Assembly: GCA_947494645.1 (NCBI GenBank)
Contig: CANLVO010000001.1
Span: forward strand, 2,046,001-2,110,000
Reading direction: 5' to 3'
Origin: an uncultured Litoreibacter sp.
GTDB lineage: Bacteria; Pseudomonadota; Alphaproteobacteria; Rhodobacterales; Rhodobacteraceae
DNA: 64,000 bases
Numbering within the stretch: the first letter of the stretch is position 1; the number at the start of each line of letters is the position of its first letter. A program made the translations under genes and the position numbers. Of the stretch, positions 18,946 to 26,804 are shown piece by piece. A model generated the notes under the pieces. It saw nothing but the letters and a program-made list of their open reading frames with translations, was not told the origin of the DNA and made no database searches.

Positions 18946-19116
18946 ATGGCGAAGCAGAAACGCTGGATCATTGCTGCGATTGAAGAGAGCGCAACTTGCA
19001 ATGTTGTTATGCCGTGGACCCGTGGCACCACGCCCCTTTGGAAGACCCGTTTTGTCTGCAAGGCTCAGGCGTTCAGGACTCCCCCCCTGAAGAAACCAGA
19101 AATGGTTTCTGCCTAA
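18946..19116 (+). CDS. small conserved-looking protein, 56 residues
   Basis: A short ORF beginning MAKQKRWIIAAIEESATC and ending at TAA 19114-19116. AAAGG stands 9 bases before the ATG (18932-18936), and a terminator follows 28 bases after the stop, so the unit looks like a complete small gene. The sequence is basic, with a VMPWTRG motif in the middle and a Lys/Pro-rich end. From memory, proteins opening with MAKQKRWI and carrying PWTRG recur in Rhodobacteraceae as unannotated hypotheticals; I cannot check this here. An in-frame ATG three codons upstream is less well placed. No function known. Confidence 0.7.
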   Translation: MAKQKRWIIAAIEESATCNVVMPWTRGTTPLWKTRFVCKAQAFRTPPLKKPEMVSA

Positions 19117-19143
19117 GCCATCCCATGTCGCAGACACTGAAAG

Positions 19144-19179
19144 GCGTCCGCATGTCCCCCCACATGCGGGCGCTTTTTT
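19144..19179 (+). terminator. Rho-independent terminator
   Basis: A 12-bp stem GCGTCCGCATGT / ACATGCGGGCGC (19144-19173, one G-U pair) with a CCCCC-type loop, followed by six T (19174-19179). It ends the small gene at 18946. Its T tract overlaps the stop codon of the convergent sulfotransferase gene. Confidence 0.9.
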
Positions 19180-20833
19180 ATTCCGCGCCGTAGCGCTCCC
19201 AAAACGGGGCCATCTCCGCCTCGTGCCGCTTCCATGCCCCAACGGACGAGCTGTAAATTGGCTGGCGCACTTGTGTGCTTGAGAGCGTGTCGACCTTTCG
19301 CGCCGTCTCATAGAAAGACAGGCAGGCATCCTGCCAATCCAACCCCGCATTGGCGACCAAAGCCCGCGTTTGTGCCTCAGGCTCTGCGATCAGCGCCTCA
19401 TAGGATTGCTCTGAAAAGGCATCTGGCAGCTTATCGCGCCAGCTTGCGATCTGGCTCTCGAACAGCTGCATAAACTGCGCGATATCGCCCAGGTTCGCGG
19501 CGTAGCGATGCGTGCCAAAGGCGAACAGGTTCTTGTAGAGGGAAAGCGCATTGTCACCCGGATCCCGGCGCACCACGATGATCTTGGCCTGCGGCAGCGC
19601 ATGGCGGATGAAGCCGATCAGGCTGTAGCTGCTGATCGACTTGTCGGTTACAAACCGTGCGCCCGGAAACCGCGCGCGCAGCGTTTCAAGATACTGCGCC
19701 CCTGCGGTGCGCAACCCTTCGGACAAGGACGCCGCATCCGCGTGTTCTTGTGCCAACACGTCACCGATCAGCTTGCCCAAGACCGATAGCTCGCCCGCGC
19801 CTTCGCACTCTGAATGGGATGCGAGGATCTGCTCGATAAGCGTAGTGCCCGAACGCGGCATCCCGGTGACAAAGATCGGGGTGGGGCCATCGCTTTGTGT
19901 CGTCTCAGGCACCTCCGCCTCGGCCAGTATCTGCCACTTGGCCTGCCAGGCTTCGGCCTGCGCGGCATCTGCTGCCGCGTCATAGGGATGGGTTTTGGCC
20001 AGTTGGGCATTGGCCAGCTCAAGGTAGCGAAACATCTCCGTATGTTGACCGGTGTCTTCCATCGCCTTGGCCAGCGCATGGCCCAGATATATCCGGCCCG
20101 GATCGGTCTTGGGGGTCCGCTTCAACACGTCCTCCATCTGGGAGATCATCGGGTCATCCGCCTTCATCTTCGCGATGGATGCGTAGGCGTGGTAGTGTGC
20201 GCCCTTCTTTGGAGCAGCCTTGATCGCTTCCTTCGCCGCCTCAAGCGCCTCGTCGGTGCGGCCAATATCGCGCAGGAGCCCTGCCTTGCGGGACAAGGCG
20301 AAGTCATAGCTTGGGGCCAGCTTCAAAGCGGCATCAAATGCGGCAAGGGCCGCGTCCGGATCCCCTAAAGCCGCTTGCGCCATGCCGAGTTCGACTTGCG
20401 CCCGCGGCGATTTGAGCCCCTTGTCCAGCGCCTCTGCGATATGGGTCTGAGCGTCCTTTGGCTGATTGCGCCGCGCCGCGATGAGGCCTTTGTAGAACGC
20501 CACCTCCGCGAACCGGTCCAATCCTGCGCCACCGCGCGCCAGAAGCTTTGCGAGGTTGTCCACATTGGGATGACGCGACGCCATATCGAGATAGGCGAGC
20601 CAAATCGCGGGCTCCTGAGGCTTGAGCTTCAACGCAGCCTCAAAATGTCCGGCGGCCTCCGAGATCTGGCGCAAGCCGGCGGCGACCCGGCCCATATTGA
20701 ACTGAACCTCGGCAAGGTTCGGGTTGGTCTTTAATATCCGCGCGTAGCCTTTTTGCGCCTCGGTGAGCCGTCCGGACTGTTGCGCCGCCAGCGCCTTCGC
20801 GTAGGTCTTTTTGATCATCTCTGGGGTCATCAT
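19178..20833 (-). CDS. TPR-repeat sulfotransferase family protein
   Basis: A 551-residue two-part protein. Residues 1 to about 260 are tetratricopeptide-type helical repeats (for example YARILKTNPNLAEVQFNMG and FEAALKLKPQEPAIWLAYLD). Residues about 290-520 are a sulfotransferase domain with the 5'-phosphosulfate loop FVTGMPRSGTTLIEQIL and the 3'-phosphate region IIVVRRDPGDNALSLY. Such enzymes transfer sulfate from PAPS to an acceptor; the acceptor is unknown. The PAPS-forming sulfate activation enzyme is encoded about 3.5 kb to the right, though not in one operon. The stop codon falls in the T tract of the convergent terminator. Confidence 0.88.
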   Translation of the reverse strand: MMTPEMIKKTYAKALAAQQSGRLTEAQKGYARILKTNPNLAEVQFNMGRVAAGLRQISEAAGHFEAALKLKPQEPAIWLAYLDMASRHPNVDNLAKLLARGGAGLDRFAEVAFYKGLIAARRNQPKDAQTHIAEALDKGLKSPRAQVELGMAQAALGDPDAALAAFDAALKLAPSYDFALSRKAGLLRDIGRTDEALEAAKEAIKAAPKKGAHYHAYASIAKMKADDPMISQMEDVLKRTPKTDPGRIYLGHALAKAMEDTGQHTEMFRYLELANAQLAKTHPYDAAADAAQAEAWQAKWQILAEAEVPETTQSDGPTPIFVTGMPRSGTTLIEQILASHSECEGAGELSVLGKLIGDVLAQEHADAASLSEGLRTAGAQYLETLRARFPGARFVTDKSISSYSLIGFIRHALPQAKIIVVRRDPGDNALSLYKNLFAFGTHRYAANLGDIAQFMQLFESQIASWRDKLPDAFSEQSYEALIAEPEAQTRALVANAGLDWQDACLSFYETARKVDTLSSTQVRQPIYSSSVGAWKRHEAEMAPFWERYGAE

Positions 20834-21137
20834 AATTGTCGCCTATCATGGCAAATGACCCTGAGCCAGCGCCCTGTCAGGCCGAATTTGATTCGCAGGC
20901 CTTTCAGACCGAGCGCTCCCACCCGCCTGACCCTAGGGCAGCAATTGTGGCGAAACTCTTTCTGCGCCAAGAAACAATCCACGTTTAGACGGTCCATTGG
21001 TGACAACGCATCGTCTATTGACCTCATTTCATTGACTTTTAACCGGTAATCGCCCCCATTGTTGGGCACACACACTCAAAACATACTGCATAACGGTGGG
21101 GACCGTGCAGGCTTGCAAGACCTTAAAAGGACAGCGC
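20834..21137 (+). other. 304-base gap between divergent genes
   Basis: Contains the outward promoters of the sulfotransferase gene (minus) and the Hint-domain gene (plus). TTGAC-type hexamers occur at 21018 and 21032, but no well-spaced -10 follows either. I see no RNA gene or additional ORF. Confidence 0.4.
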
Positions 21138-21914
21138 ATGACCTATTCCCGCACCGTGCGACGCAGATGGCCTGTTGGCCATCGGGCTGACGCTGCGACC
21201 TCGTCCCCGCCCCTGCGCCACTCCACCCCTACGATTGCATGCGACGTCAGCTGGTTGAATGCGGACGGAACGGTTGGCACCTCCAACATCATGGCCCCCG
21301 CTCTACCGATGATCGAAGCCGCTTGCGGCAATGTCGCGCGCGGGACGCTGATTTCGACCAGTGACGGCCCGATAGCAGTAGAGGACCTGACCCCCGGCAC
21401 CCGTATCCTGACCAGCGAATATGGCCCCCTGCCGCTGCAATGGGTGGGCTCCACCTTGCATCTGCCAAATGACGCGCCGGGGCAGGAAGGCAACAAGCTT
21501 TTTCGGGTGACCGCCGACGCCTTCGGTCTGGCCAAACCCTCCGCAGACCTGATGCTGGCACCGCGCTCCCATATTCTGATGCGCCATGCGGCCTGTCGCG
21601 AGCTGTTCGGGGTTGATCTGGCATTTGCCCCGATCCGGGCCTTTGAAGACGGGCTGCAGGTTGTGGCAATCACGCCAATCTCGGGCATTCAGCTCTACAA
21701 CCTGGCCTTTGACCGGCAGGCGACGATCATCGCCAACGGGGTCGAGCTGGAAAGCTTCCACCCCGGTCCTTTCGCTGAGACGCTTCTGGACAAAGACCTG
21801 CTCGGTAGCTTGCTACGGCTGTTCCCACAGGCGCGGGAGATGGCGGATTTCGGGCCGCAACTTACTCAGCGCCTGACTTCCTTCGAGGTCCGTACCCTGC
21901 GAAACGGGGCCTGA
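21138..21914 (+). CDS. Hint-domain (Hedgehog/intein-type) protein
   Basis: A 258-residue protein. After a 60-residue polar N-terminal part comes a Hint_2-type domain: ARGTLISTSDGPIAVEDLTP, PGTRILTSEYGPLPLQWVGS, then LMLAPRSHILMRH and FDRQATIIANGVELESFHPG. Roseobacters carry many such proteins, often secreted, whose role is poorly known. In typical members the domain opens CFxxGT; here the aligned position is Asn65 (NVARGT), with a Cys two residues earlier, so the self-processing nucleophile may be missing. AAAGGA stands 7 bases before the ATG at 21138. Confidence 0.82.
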   Translation: MTYSRTVRRRWPVGHRADAATSSPPLRHSTPTIACDVSWLNADGTVGTSNIMAPALPMIEAACGNVARGTLISTSDGPIAVEDLTPGTRILTSEYGPLPLQWVGSTLHLPNDAPGQEGNKLFRVTADAFGLAKPSADLMLAPRSHILMRHAACRELFGVDLAFAPIRAFEDGLQVVAITPISGIQLYNLAFDRQATIIANGVELESFHPGPFAETLLDKDLLGSLLRLFPQAREMADFGPQLTQRLTSFEVRTLRNGA

Positions 21915-21923
21915 ACCCGTTTT

Positions 21924-22424
21924 CTAGGTGATCTGGCTCAGCCGGTCCTCGACCACATCGAACGGTACACCTGGCTCGTCTTTTGAGCCGCGAATGACCA
22001 GCGAGGTTTTCACGCTGGCCACATTGTCTGCGGAGGTCAGCTCTTCTGTCAGAAAGCTTTGAAAGCTCGACAGGTCCGGCGCGACACATTTCAGGATGAA
22101 GTCCACTTCGCCATTGAGCATGTGGCACTCGCGCACCAGCGGCCAGTCGTGGCAGCGTTGTTCGAAGGCGGACAGGTCTGCCTCAGCCTGACTTTGCAGC
22201 CCAACCATCGCGAATACCTGCACCTCGAAGCCGAGCGCGCGGGCTTCAACTTCGGCGTGGTAGCCCTTGATATAACCCGATTCCTCCAATGTCCGAACCC
22301 GGCGCAAGCATGGCGGCGCGGAAATACCGACCCGTTTGGCCAGCTCTACATTGGTCATGCGGCCATCGGCCTGCAACTCCGCCAAAATCTTGCGGTCAAT
22401 ATCATCTAGTTTTGAAATGGCCAT
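21924..22424 (-). CDS. Lrp/AsnC family transcriptional regulator
   Basis: A 166-residue regulator. The N-terminal helix-turn-helix is LDDIDRKILAELQADGRMTN followed by VELAKRVGISAPPCLRRV. The C-terminal RAM (ligand-binding) domain carries CHMLNGEVDFILKCVAPD. Family members sense amino acids and form octamers on phased DNA sites. It is divergent from trxB across 189 bases, an arrangement common in Rhodobacteraceae; it may regulate itself and trxB. The ATG at 22424 starts directly before the HTH. Confidence 0.92.
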   Translation of the reverse strand: MAISKLDDIDRKILAELQADGRMTNVELAKRVGISAPPCLRRVRTLEESGYIKGYHAEVEARALGFEVQVFAMVGLQSQAEADLSAFEQRCHDWPLVRECHMLNGEVDFILKCVAPDLSSFQSFLTEELTSADNVASVKTSLVIRGSKDEPGVPFDVVEDRLSQIT

Positions 22425-22468
22425 AACGTCCCCTTAGCTAAACAGAACTTACGCAAACGCCGACCCAT

Positions 22469-22497
22469 GCGCAACAATGTTTCACAATCGCGCAACA
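22469..22497. promoter_or_regulatory. possible Lrp-type operator repeats
   Basis: The octamer GCGCAACA occurs at 22469-22476 and again at 22490-22497, 21 bases apart, which is two helical turns. The pair lies between the divergent lrp-type and trxB genes, 45-73 bases from the regulator's start. Two copies may be chance; the role is inferred from position only. Confidence 0.3.
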
Positions 22498-22613
22498 AAG
22501 AACCTTATCCCAAAAAAGGGGCACGCGCAGCAATCGTGCAAGGATGCACTGGCACCTCCCGGCACACCGTCCTATATCGGTCTGGCTGCACTTAAAGACC
22601 TCAGGGGACCACC

Positions 22614-23555
22614 ATGGCCGAGACACGTCACACCAAAGTTCTGATCATCGGCTCCGGCCCCGCGGGCTACACCGCCGGCGTCTATGCCGCGCGTGCCATG
22701 GTAGAGCCAATTTTGGTACAAGGTATCGAGCCCGGCGGTCAGCTGACCACCACCACAGAGGTCGAAAACTGGCCCGGCGACACTGAGGTGCAGGGCCCCG
22801 ACCTGATGGTCCGCATGGAAGCCCATGCCAAGGCGATGGGCTGCGAAGTCGTTGGCGACATCATCTCCAGCATCGACACCTCGAAACGCCCTTTCACCTG
22901 CCAATCAGACAGCGGCACGGTCTACACCGCCGACGCGGTGATTTTGGCGACGGGCGCTCGGGCGAAATGGCTGGGCCTGCCGTCTGAAGAGAAGTTCAAA
23001 GGCTTCGGCGTCTCTGCCTGTGCCACCTGCGACGGCTTCTTCTATCGAGGCCAAGAAATTGTGGTTATCGGCGGCGGCAACACGGCTGTTGAAGAAGCGC
23101 TGTTTTTGACCAACTTCGCCTCAAAAGTGACCCTTATCCACCGCCGCGACGAGCTGCGAGCGGAAAAAATCCTGCAAGACCGCCTGTTCAAGAACCCAAA
23201 GATCGAGCCTTTGTGGTTCCACCAGCTGGAAGAGGTCATCGGTACGGAGAATCCGAACTCTGTCGAAGCTGTCAAAGTGCGCAATGTGCAAACTGACGAG
23301 ATCACCGAGATCCCGTGCAAAGGCGTGTTCGTTGCTATTGGCCACGCGCCGTCAAACGAGCTGGTGAAGGATGTTCTGGAAACCCATATGGGCGGATATG
23401 TGATCACCAAGCCTGACAGCACTGAAACCTCGATCCCGGGTCTGTTCGCGGCAGGCGACCTGACGGATTACAAATACCGGCAGGCTGTTACGTCTGCGGG
23501 CATGGGCTGCATGGCAGCACTGGAAGCGGAGCGGTTTTTGGCGGATGACGAATAG
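22614..23555 (+). CDS. trxB: thioredoxin-disulfide reductase
   Basis: A 313-residue flavoenzyme that passes electrons from NADPH to thioredoxin. FAD-binding GSGPAGYTAGVYAARA is at residues 13-28, the redox-active CATC at 136-139, the NADPH motif GGGNTAVEEALFLTNFA in the middle, and the C-terminal FAD segment GLFAAGDLTDYKYRQAVTSA. Length and order match low-molecular-weight bacterial TrxB. AGGGGA precedes the ATG. Confidence 0.95.
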   Translation: MAETRHTKVLIIGSGPAGYTAGVYAARAMVEPILVQGIEPGGQLTTTTEVENWPGDTEVQGPDLMVRMEAHAKAMGCEVVGDIISSIDTSKRPFTCQSDSGTVYTADAVILATGARAKWLGLPSEEKFKGFGVSACATCDGFFYRGQEIVVIGGGNTAVEEALFLTNFASKVTLIHRRDELRAEKILQDRLFKNPKIEPLWFHQLEEVIGTENPNSVEAVKVRNVQTDEITEIPCKGVFVAIGHAPSNELVKDVLETHMGGYVITKPDSTETSIPGLFAAGDLTDYKYRQAVTSAGMGCMAALEAERFLADDE

Positions 23556-23561
23556 CCCCCA

Positions 23562-24101
23562 TTACCAATACTCTTGCTTAGCCAGCGCATTTACGCATTT
23601 TGACGAGCCTTTGAATGGGGTCTGTTCCTTGCCGGTCAAGGACTGGCCAAGCCATCCTTCCGGCTGGCTCAGCGGGAGTGGGGGCGGCGCGATCTTTTGG
23701 TCTATCTGGCGAAAGCCTACCCGGCTGTAAAAGTTCGGATCGCCATAGGTCACGCAATAGGCGACGCCACGCTGGCGCAGGCAATCGAGGCCATAGCGGA
23801 TCAGCCGTTGACCGACCCCTTGTCTCTGAAAGCTAGGCGCAACAGCGACCGGTGAGAGGATGAACACCTCTCGGTCATCAGCGGCATATGACAGCCGAGA
23901 CAAAAATATGCATCCCACCATTCGCCTGTCTTCTAGAGCCGAGAAGACCGCCAAGTCTTCGTGCGGCGTTGTCTGCATCATCTCGCGAACCAAGCCCGCA
24001 ATCAGCGCGCCTTCATGCGCACCTTCCGATTGGGTGAACGTGTCCGAGAACAGCGTAACAATATCTGCCGCATGATCTTGGTGGCCTTCGAAATAGTGCA
24101 A
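23562..24101 (-). CDS. GNAT family N-acetyltransferase
   Basis: An acetyl-CoA-dependent N-acetyltransferase of the YhbS-like group. The acetyl-CoA loop is LSPVAVAPSFQRQGVGQRLI, followed by YCVTYGDPNFYSRVGF and the C-terminal PLPLSQPEGWLGQSLTG. I place the start at the TTG at 24101 (179 residues) because GAGG lies 7 bases before it and the fold begins there. An in-frame ATG at 24221 would add 40 residues that look unlike the family. If the short start is right, a 188-base divergent promoter region separates it from the sulfate activation gene. Confidence 0.82.
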   Translation of the reverse strand: MHYFEGHQDHAADIVTLFSDTFTQSEGAHEGALIAGLVREMMQTTPHEDLAVFSALEDRRMVGCIFLSRLSYAADDREVFILSPVAVAPSFQRQGVGQRLIRYGLDCLRQRGVAYCVTYGDPNFYSRVGFRQIDQKIAPPPLPLSQPEGWLGQSLTGKEQTPFKGSSKCVNALAKQEYW

Positions 24102-24240
24102 CGTTTCGCCTCGTATCTGGTTACTCTTCTCTCCCAGAACTTTATCAAAGGTCTGTAGGCGCCGAAAGTTAGCCAACAGCTTCGAGGGAAGTGGCACAGA
24201 GCGCACATTTTTCGCTCTCACTACAAGTTTGTTCTTGGCT

Positions 24241-24284
24241 GAACATAGATTTCACTCTATGCGTTCATTCGTGAACACATAGAG
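24241..24284. promoter_or_regulatory. candidate operator: nested inverted repeats before the wHTH-Sat-CysC gene
   Basis: Outer arms CTCTATG (24255-24261) and CATAGAG (24278-24284) and inner arms GTTCA (24263-24267) and TGAAC (24272-24276) form a 30-bp palindrome with one internal mismatch pair. A third related half-site, GAACATAGA, is at 24241-24249. The palindrome ends 5 bases before the start codon at 24290, so a bound protein would block translation start or a promoter here, and an RNA hairpin could mask the start. A possible promoter is TTGGCT (24235) with TATGCG (24258) 17 bases on. Binding by the downstream wHTH domain is inference. Confidence 0.7.
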
Positions 24285-24289
24285 AATCC

Positions 24290-26359
24290 ATGCAGCCCAC
24301 CAATGCCAATCAAGAAGAGGAAGACCTGCTCTTCCGGCTCTTGCGCCAGCTCGATCTGGCGTCAGACGCGTCGCAACGTGCGACTGCGGCGGCTTTGGGC
24401 ATCTCGCTCGGACGGCTCAATGGGCTGCTCAAGATGGCTGCGGCCGCCAAATTCATCAAGATCACCGAACGCGCAGGCACGGATAGACGCAAGCGCTTTG
24501 CCTACTCCCTCACTCCGCGCGGTGCGTCGGAAAAGAACCGACTGACAACTGCCTTTCTGACCCGCAAATTTGCGGAATATGACGCGCTTCATGCCGAATT
24601 AACCGGCACCAATACCGGACTTACCCCTTTCAGTGACAGGACCAAACTGATGCAAAACAACCTCGCCCCTATCCCGGAGCTTTTTGTCTCCTTCGACAGT
24701 GCGCAGAAAATGAAGGCGGAGGCGGCTGAACTGACCTCCCACGACCTGACGCCGCGCCAGATCTGCGACCTCGAGCTGCTGATGAACGGCGGCTTCAACC
24801 CGCTGAAAGGCTTCCTGACCGAGGAAGACTATAACAGTGTCGTCGACACAATGCGTCTGAGCACCGGCGAGCTGTGGCCGATACCGATCACGCTGGACGT
24901 GTCTGAGGATTTCGCGAATTCAGTCGAACTGGGCCAAGACATTGCACTGCGCGACCAAGAGGGTGTGATCCTCGGCACCATGACCGTGACCGACCGCTGG
25001 GAGCCCAACAAATCGCACGAGGCCGAGAAGGTTTTTGGCGCCGACGATCCGGCCCACCCGGCGGTGAATTATCTGCACAATCAAGCCGGAAAGATCTATC
25101 TGGGCGGGCCTGTCACCGGCATCCAACAACCCGTGCATTATGATTTTCGCGGCCGGCGTGACACGCCAAATGAACTGCGCGCTTACTTCCGCAAATTGGG
25201 CTGGCGCAAGGTCGTGGCCTTCCAGACCCGCAACCCCTTGCATCGCGCACATCAGGAACTGACCTTCCGTGCGGCCAAGGAAGCGCAGGCTAACCTGCTG
25301 ATCCACCCTGTGGTGGGCCTGACCAAGCCGGGCGATATTGACCACTTTACCCGCGTGCGCTGCTACGAGGCAGTGCTGGATCAATACCCGGCCTCGACCA
25401 CCTCCATGTCCTTGTTGAACCTCGCCATGCGCATGGCGGGCCCGCGCGAGGCGGTATGGCACGGTTTGATCCGCAAGAACCACGGCTGCACACATTTCAT
25501 CGTTGGCCGCGACCATGCGGGCCCAGGCCAGAACTCCGCAGGTGACGACTTCTACGGACCCTATGACGCACAAGACCTGTTTCGCGAGCATCAAGAGGAA
25601 ATGGGCATCGAAATGGTCGACTTTAAGCACATGGTCTATGTGCAGGACCGCGCCCAATATGAGCCCGCCGACGAGATCAAGGACCGCGACAACGTCACCA
25701 TTCTGAACATCTCGGGTACTGAGCTGCGTCGCCGTCTGAGCGAAGGGCTGGAGATCCCCGAATGGTTCTCCTTCCCGCAAGTGGTTACCGAACTGCGCAA
25801 ATCCCGCCCCCCCCGGGCAAACCAAGGCTTTACCGTCTTTTTCACCGGCTTCTCCGGTTCCGGCAAATCGACCATTGCCAACGCGTTAATGGTCAAACTG
25901 ATGGAGATGGGCGGACGCCCGGTTACGCTGCTGGATGGCGACATCGTGCGTAAGAACCTTTCTTCTGAACTCGGCTTCAGCAAAGAGCACCGCGACCTGA
26001 ACATCCGTCGCATTGGCTATGTCGCCTCAGAGATCACCAAGAACCGCGGCATCGCGATTTGTGCGCCTATCGCGCCCTATGCGGCAACGCGCCGCGCTGT
26101 GCGCGAAGACATTGAAGGCTTTGGCGCCTTCATCGAAGTCCATGTCGCAACCTCTATTGAGGAATGCGAACGCCGCGACCGCAAGGGGCTCTACAAGCTG
26201 GCCCGCGAAGGGAAAATCAAGGAATTCACTGGTATTTCAGACCCTTACGATGTGCCGGAGCATGCCGAGCTGGTCATCGATACCGAGAATGTGGATGTCG
26301 ACAACTGCGCCCATCAGGTGATCCTGAAGCTCGAAAGCATGGGATTGATTGCAGCCTGA
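24290..26359 (+). CDS. winged-helix (MarR/EPS type) fused to bifunctional ATP sulfurylase/APS kinase
   Basis: One 689-residue frame. Residues about 8-106 are a winged-helix domain of the EPS-associated MarR type (ATAAALGISLGRLNGLLK, then FAYSLTPRGASEKNRLTTAF). Residues 121 to about 505 are ATP sulfurylase, with QTRNPLHRAH at 312-321 and GRDHAGPG at 407-414. Residues about 512-685 are APS kinase, with P-loop GFSGSGKST at 520-528 and LDGDIVR. The enzyme activates sulfate to PAPS. The usual Sat-CysC length is about 570, exactly what is left from Met121 (ATG 24650), which has its own CAGGA 8 bases upstream; so a shorter internal product is also possible. An operator-like palindrome sits just upstream. 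Domain calls are firm; regulatory function is inferred. Confidence 0.92.
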   Translation: MQPTNANQEEEDLLFRLLRQLDLASDASQRATAAALGISLGRLNGLLKMAAAAKFIKITERAGTDRRKRFAYSLTPRGASEKNRLTTAFLTRKFAEYDALHAELTGTNTGLTPFSDRTKLMQNNLAPIPELFVSFDSAQKMKAEAAELTSHDLTPRQICDLELLMNGGFNPLKGFLTEEDYNSVVDTMRLSTGELWPIPITLDVSEDFANSVELGQDIALRDQEGVILGTMTVTDRWEPNKSHEAEKVFGADDPAHPAVNYLHNQAGKIYLGGPVTGIQQPVHYDFRGRRDTPNELRAYFRKLGWRKVVAFQTRNPLHRAHQELTFRAAKEAQANLLIHPVVGLTKPGDIDHFTRVRCYEAVLDQYPASTTSMSLLNLAMRMAGPREAVWHGLIRKNHGCTHFIVGRDHAGPGQNSAGDDFYGPYDAQDLFREHQEEMGIEMVDFKHMVYVQDRAQYEPADEIKDRDNVTILNISGTELRRRLSEGLEIPEWFSFPQVVTELRKSRPPRANQGFTVFFTGFSGSGKSTIANALMVKLMEMGGRPVTLLDGDIVRKNLSSELGFSKEHRDLNIRRIGYVASEITKNRGIAICAPIAPYAATRRAVREDIEGFGAFIEVHVATSIEECERRDRKGLYKLAREGKIKEFTGISDPYDVPEHAELVIDTENVDVDNCAHQVILKLESMGLIAA

Positions 26360-26394
26360 TCTTGGTTTCGTCGGGCCGATGGCCCGCCGACCGG

Positions 26395-26473
26395 ATGGGG
26401 GCGCTGCCCCCAGACCCCCGCCTCTCATGGGGGCGCTGCCCCCAAACCCCCGGAGTATTTTTGAAGCAGTGAT
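26395..26473. repeat. intergenic repeat copy C: two 26-bp direct repeats, hairpins and 22-bp core
   Basis: Two 26-base copies starting ATGGGGGCGCTGCCCCCA (26395-26420 and 26427-26452, one difference) each form a GGGGGC/GCCCCC hairpin. They lead into the complement of the 22-bp core at 26452-26473 (GGAGTATTTTTGAAGC), which has one change from copies A, B and D. The element lies between the convergent sulfate activation and DUF1150 genes. Confidence 0.85.
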
Positions 26474-26572
26474 AGGTAAATGGCTATCACGAGCGTGAGC
26501 CTGTCACGCATATTGGATGGGGGCTGCGCGGTCTTTTGCGGACCGGCCAGAGTACCTCGTGGCGAGGGATAC

Positions 26573-26800
26573 TTAGTGCACTGTCACGGGCGCAAAATCG
26601 TTCTGACGGGCCAAGGCAAAAGCCATCTGGCGATTGGCCACCAGTGCCAGCCGCTCGCCGTCAGGGGCATGGACCGCGTAGATGGTCTCTAACCCGCCTG
26701 ATCCGTCACGCACCTCTTGAGGCAGGTCAGCCACATCCACGGGCCGCACATAGACGATGCGCTCCGCCATTCCAGTGTTCAAATCAAATTGAGTATTCAT
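26573..26800 (-). CDS. DUF1150 family protein
   Basis: A 75-residue protein. The stretches VYVRPVDVADLPQEVRD and YAVHAPDGERLALVANRQMA are the DUF1150 pattern; the family is alphaproteobacterial and typically sits next to small heat-shock protein genes. AAAGGA precedes the ATG at 26800. It begins only 4 bases after the hsp20 stop, so it is in the same heat-shock operon. Function unknown. Confidence 0.88.
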   Translation of the reverse strand: MNTQFDLNTGMAERIVYVRPVDVADLPQEVRDGSGGLETIYAVHAPDGERLALVANRQMAFALARQNDFAPVTVH

Positions 26801-26804
26801 CGCG

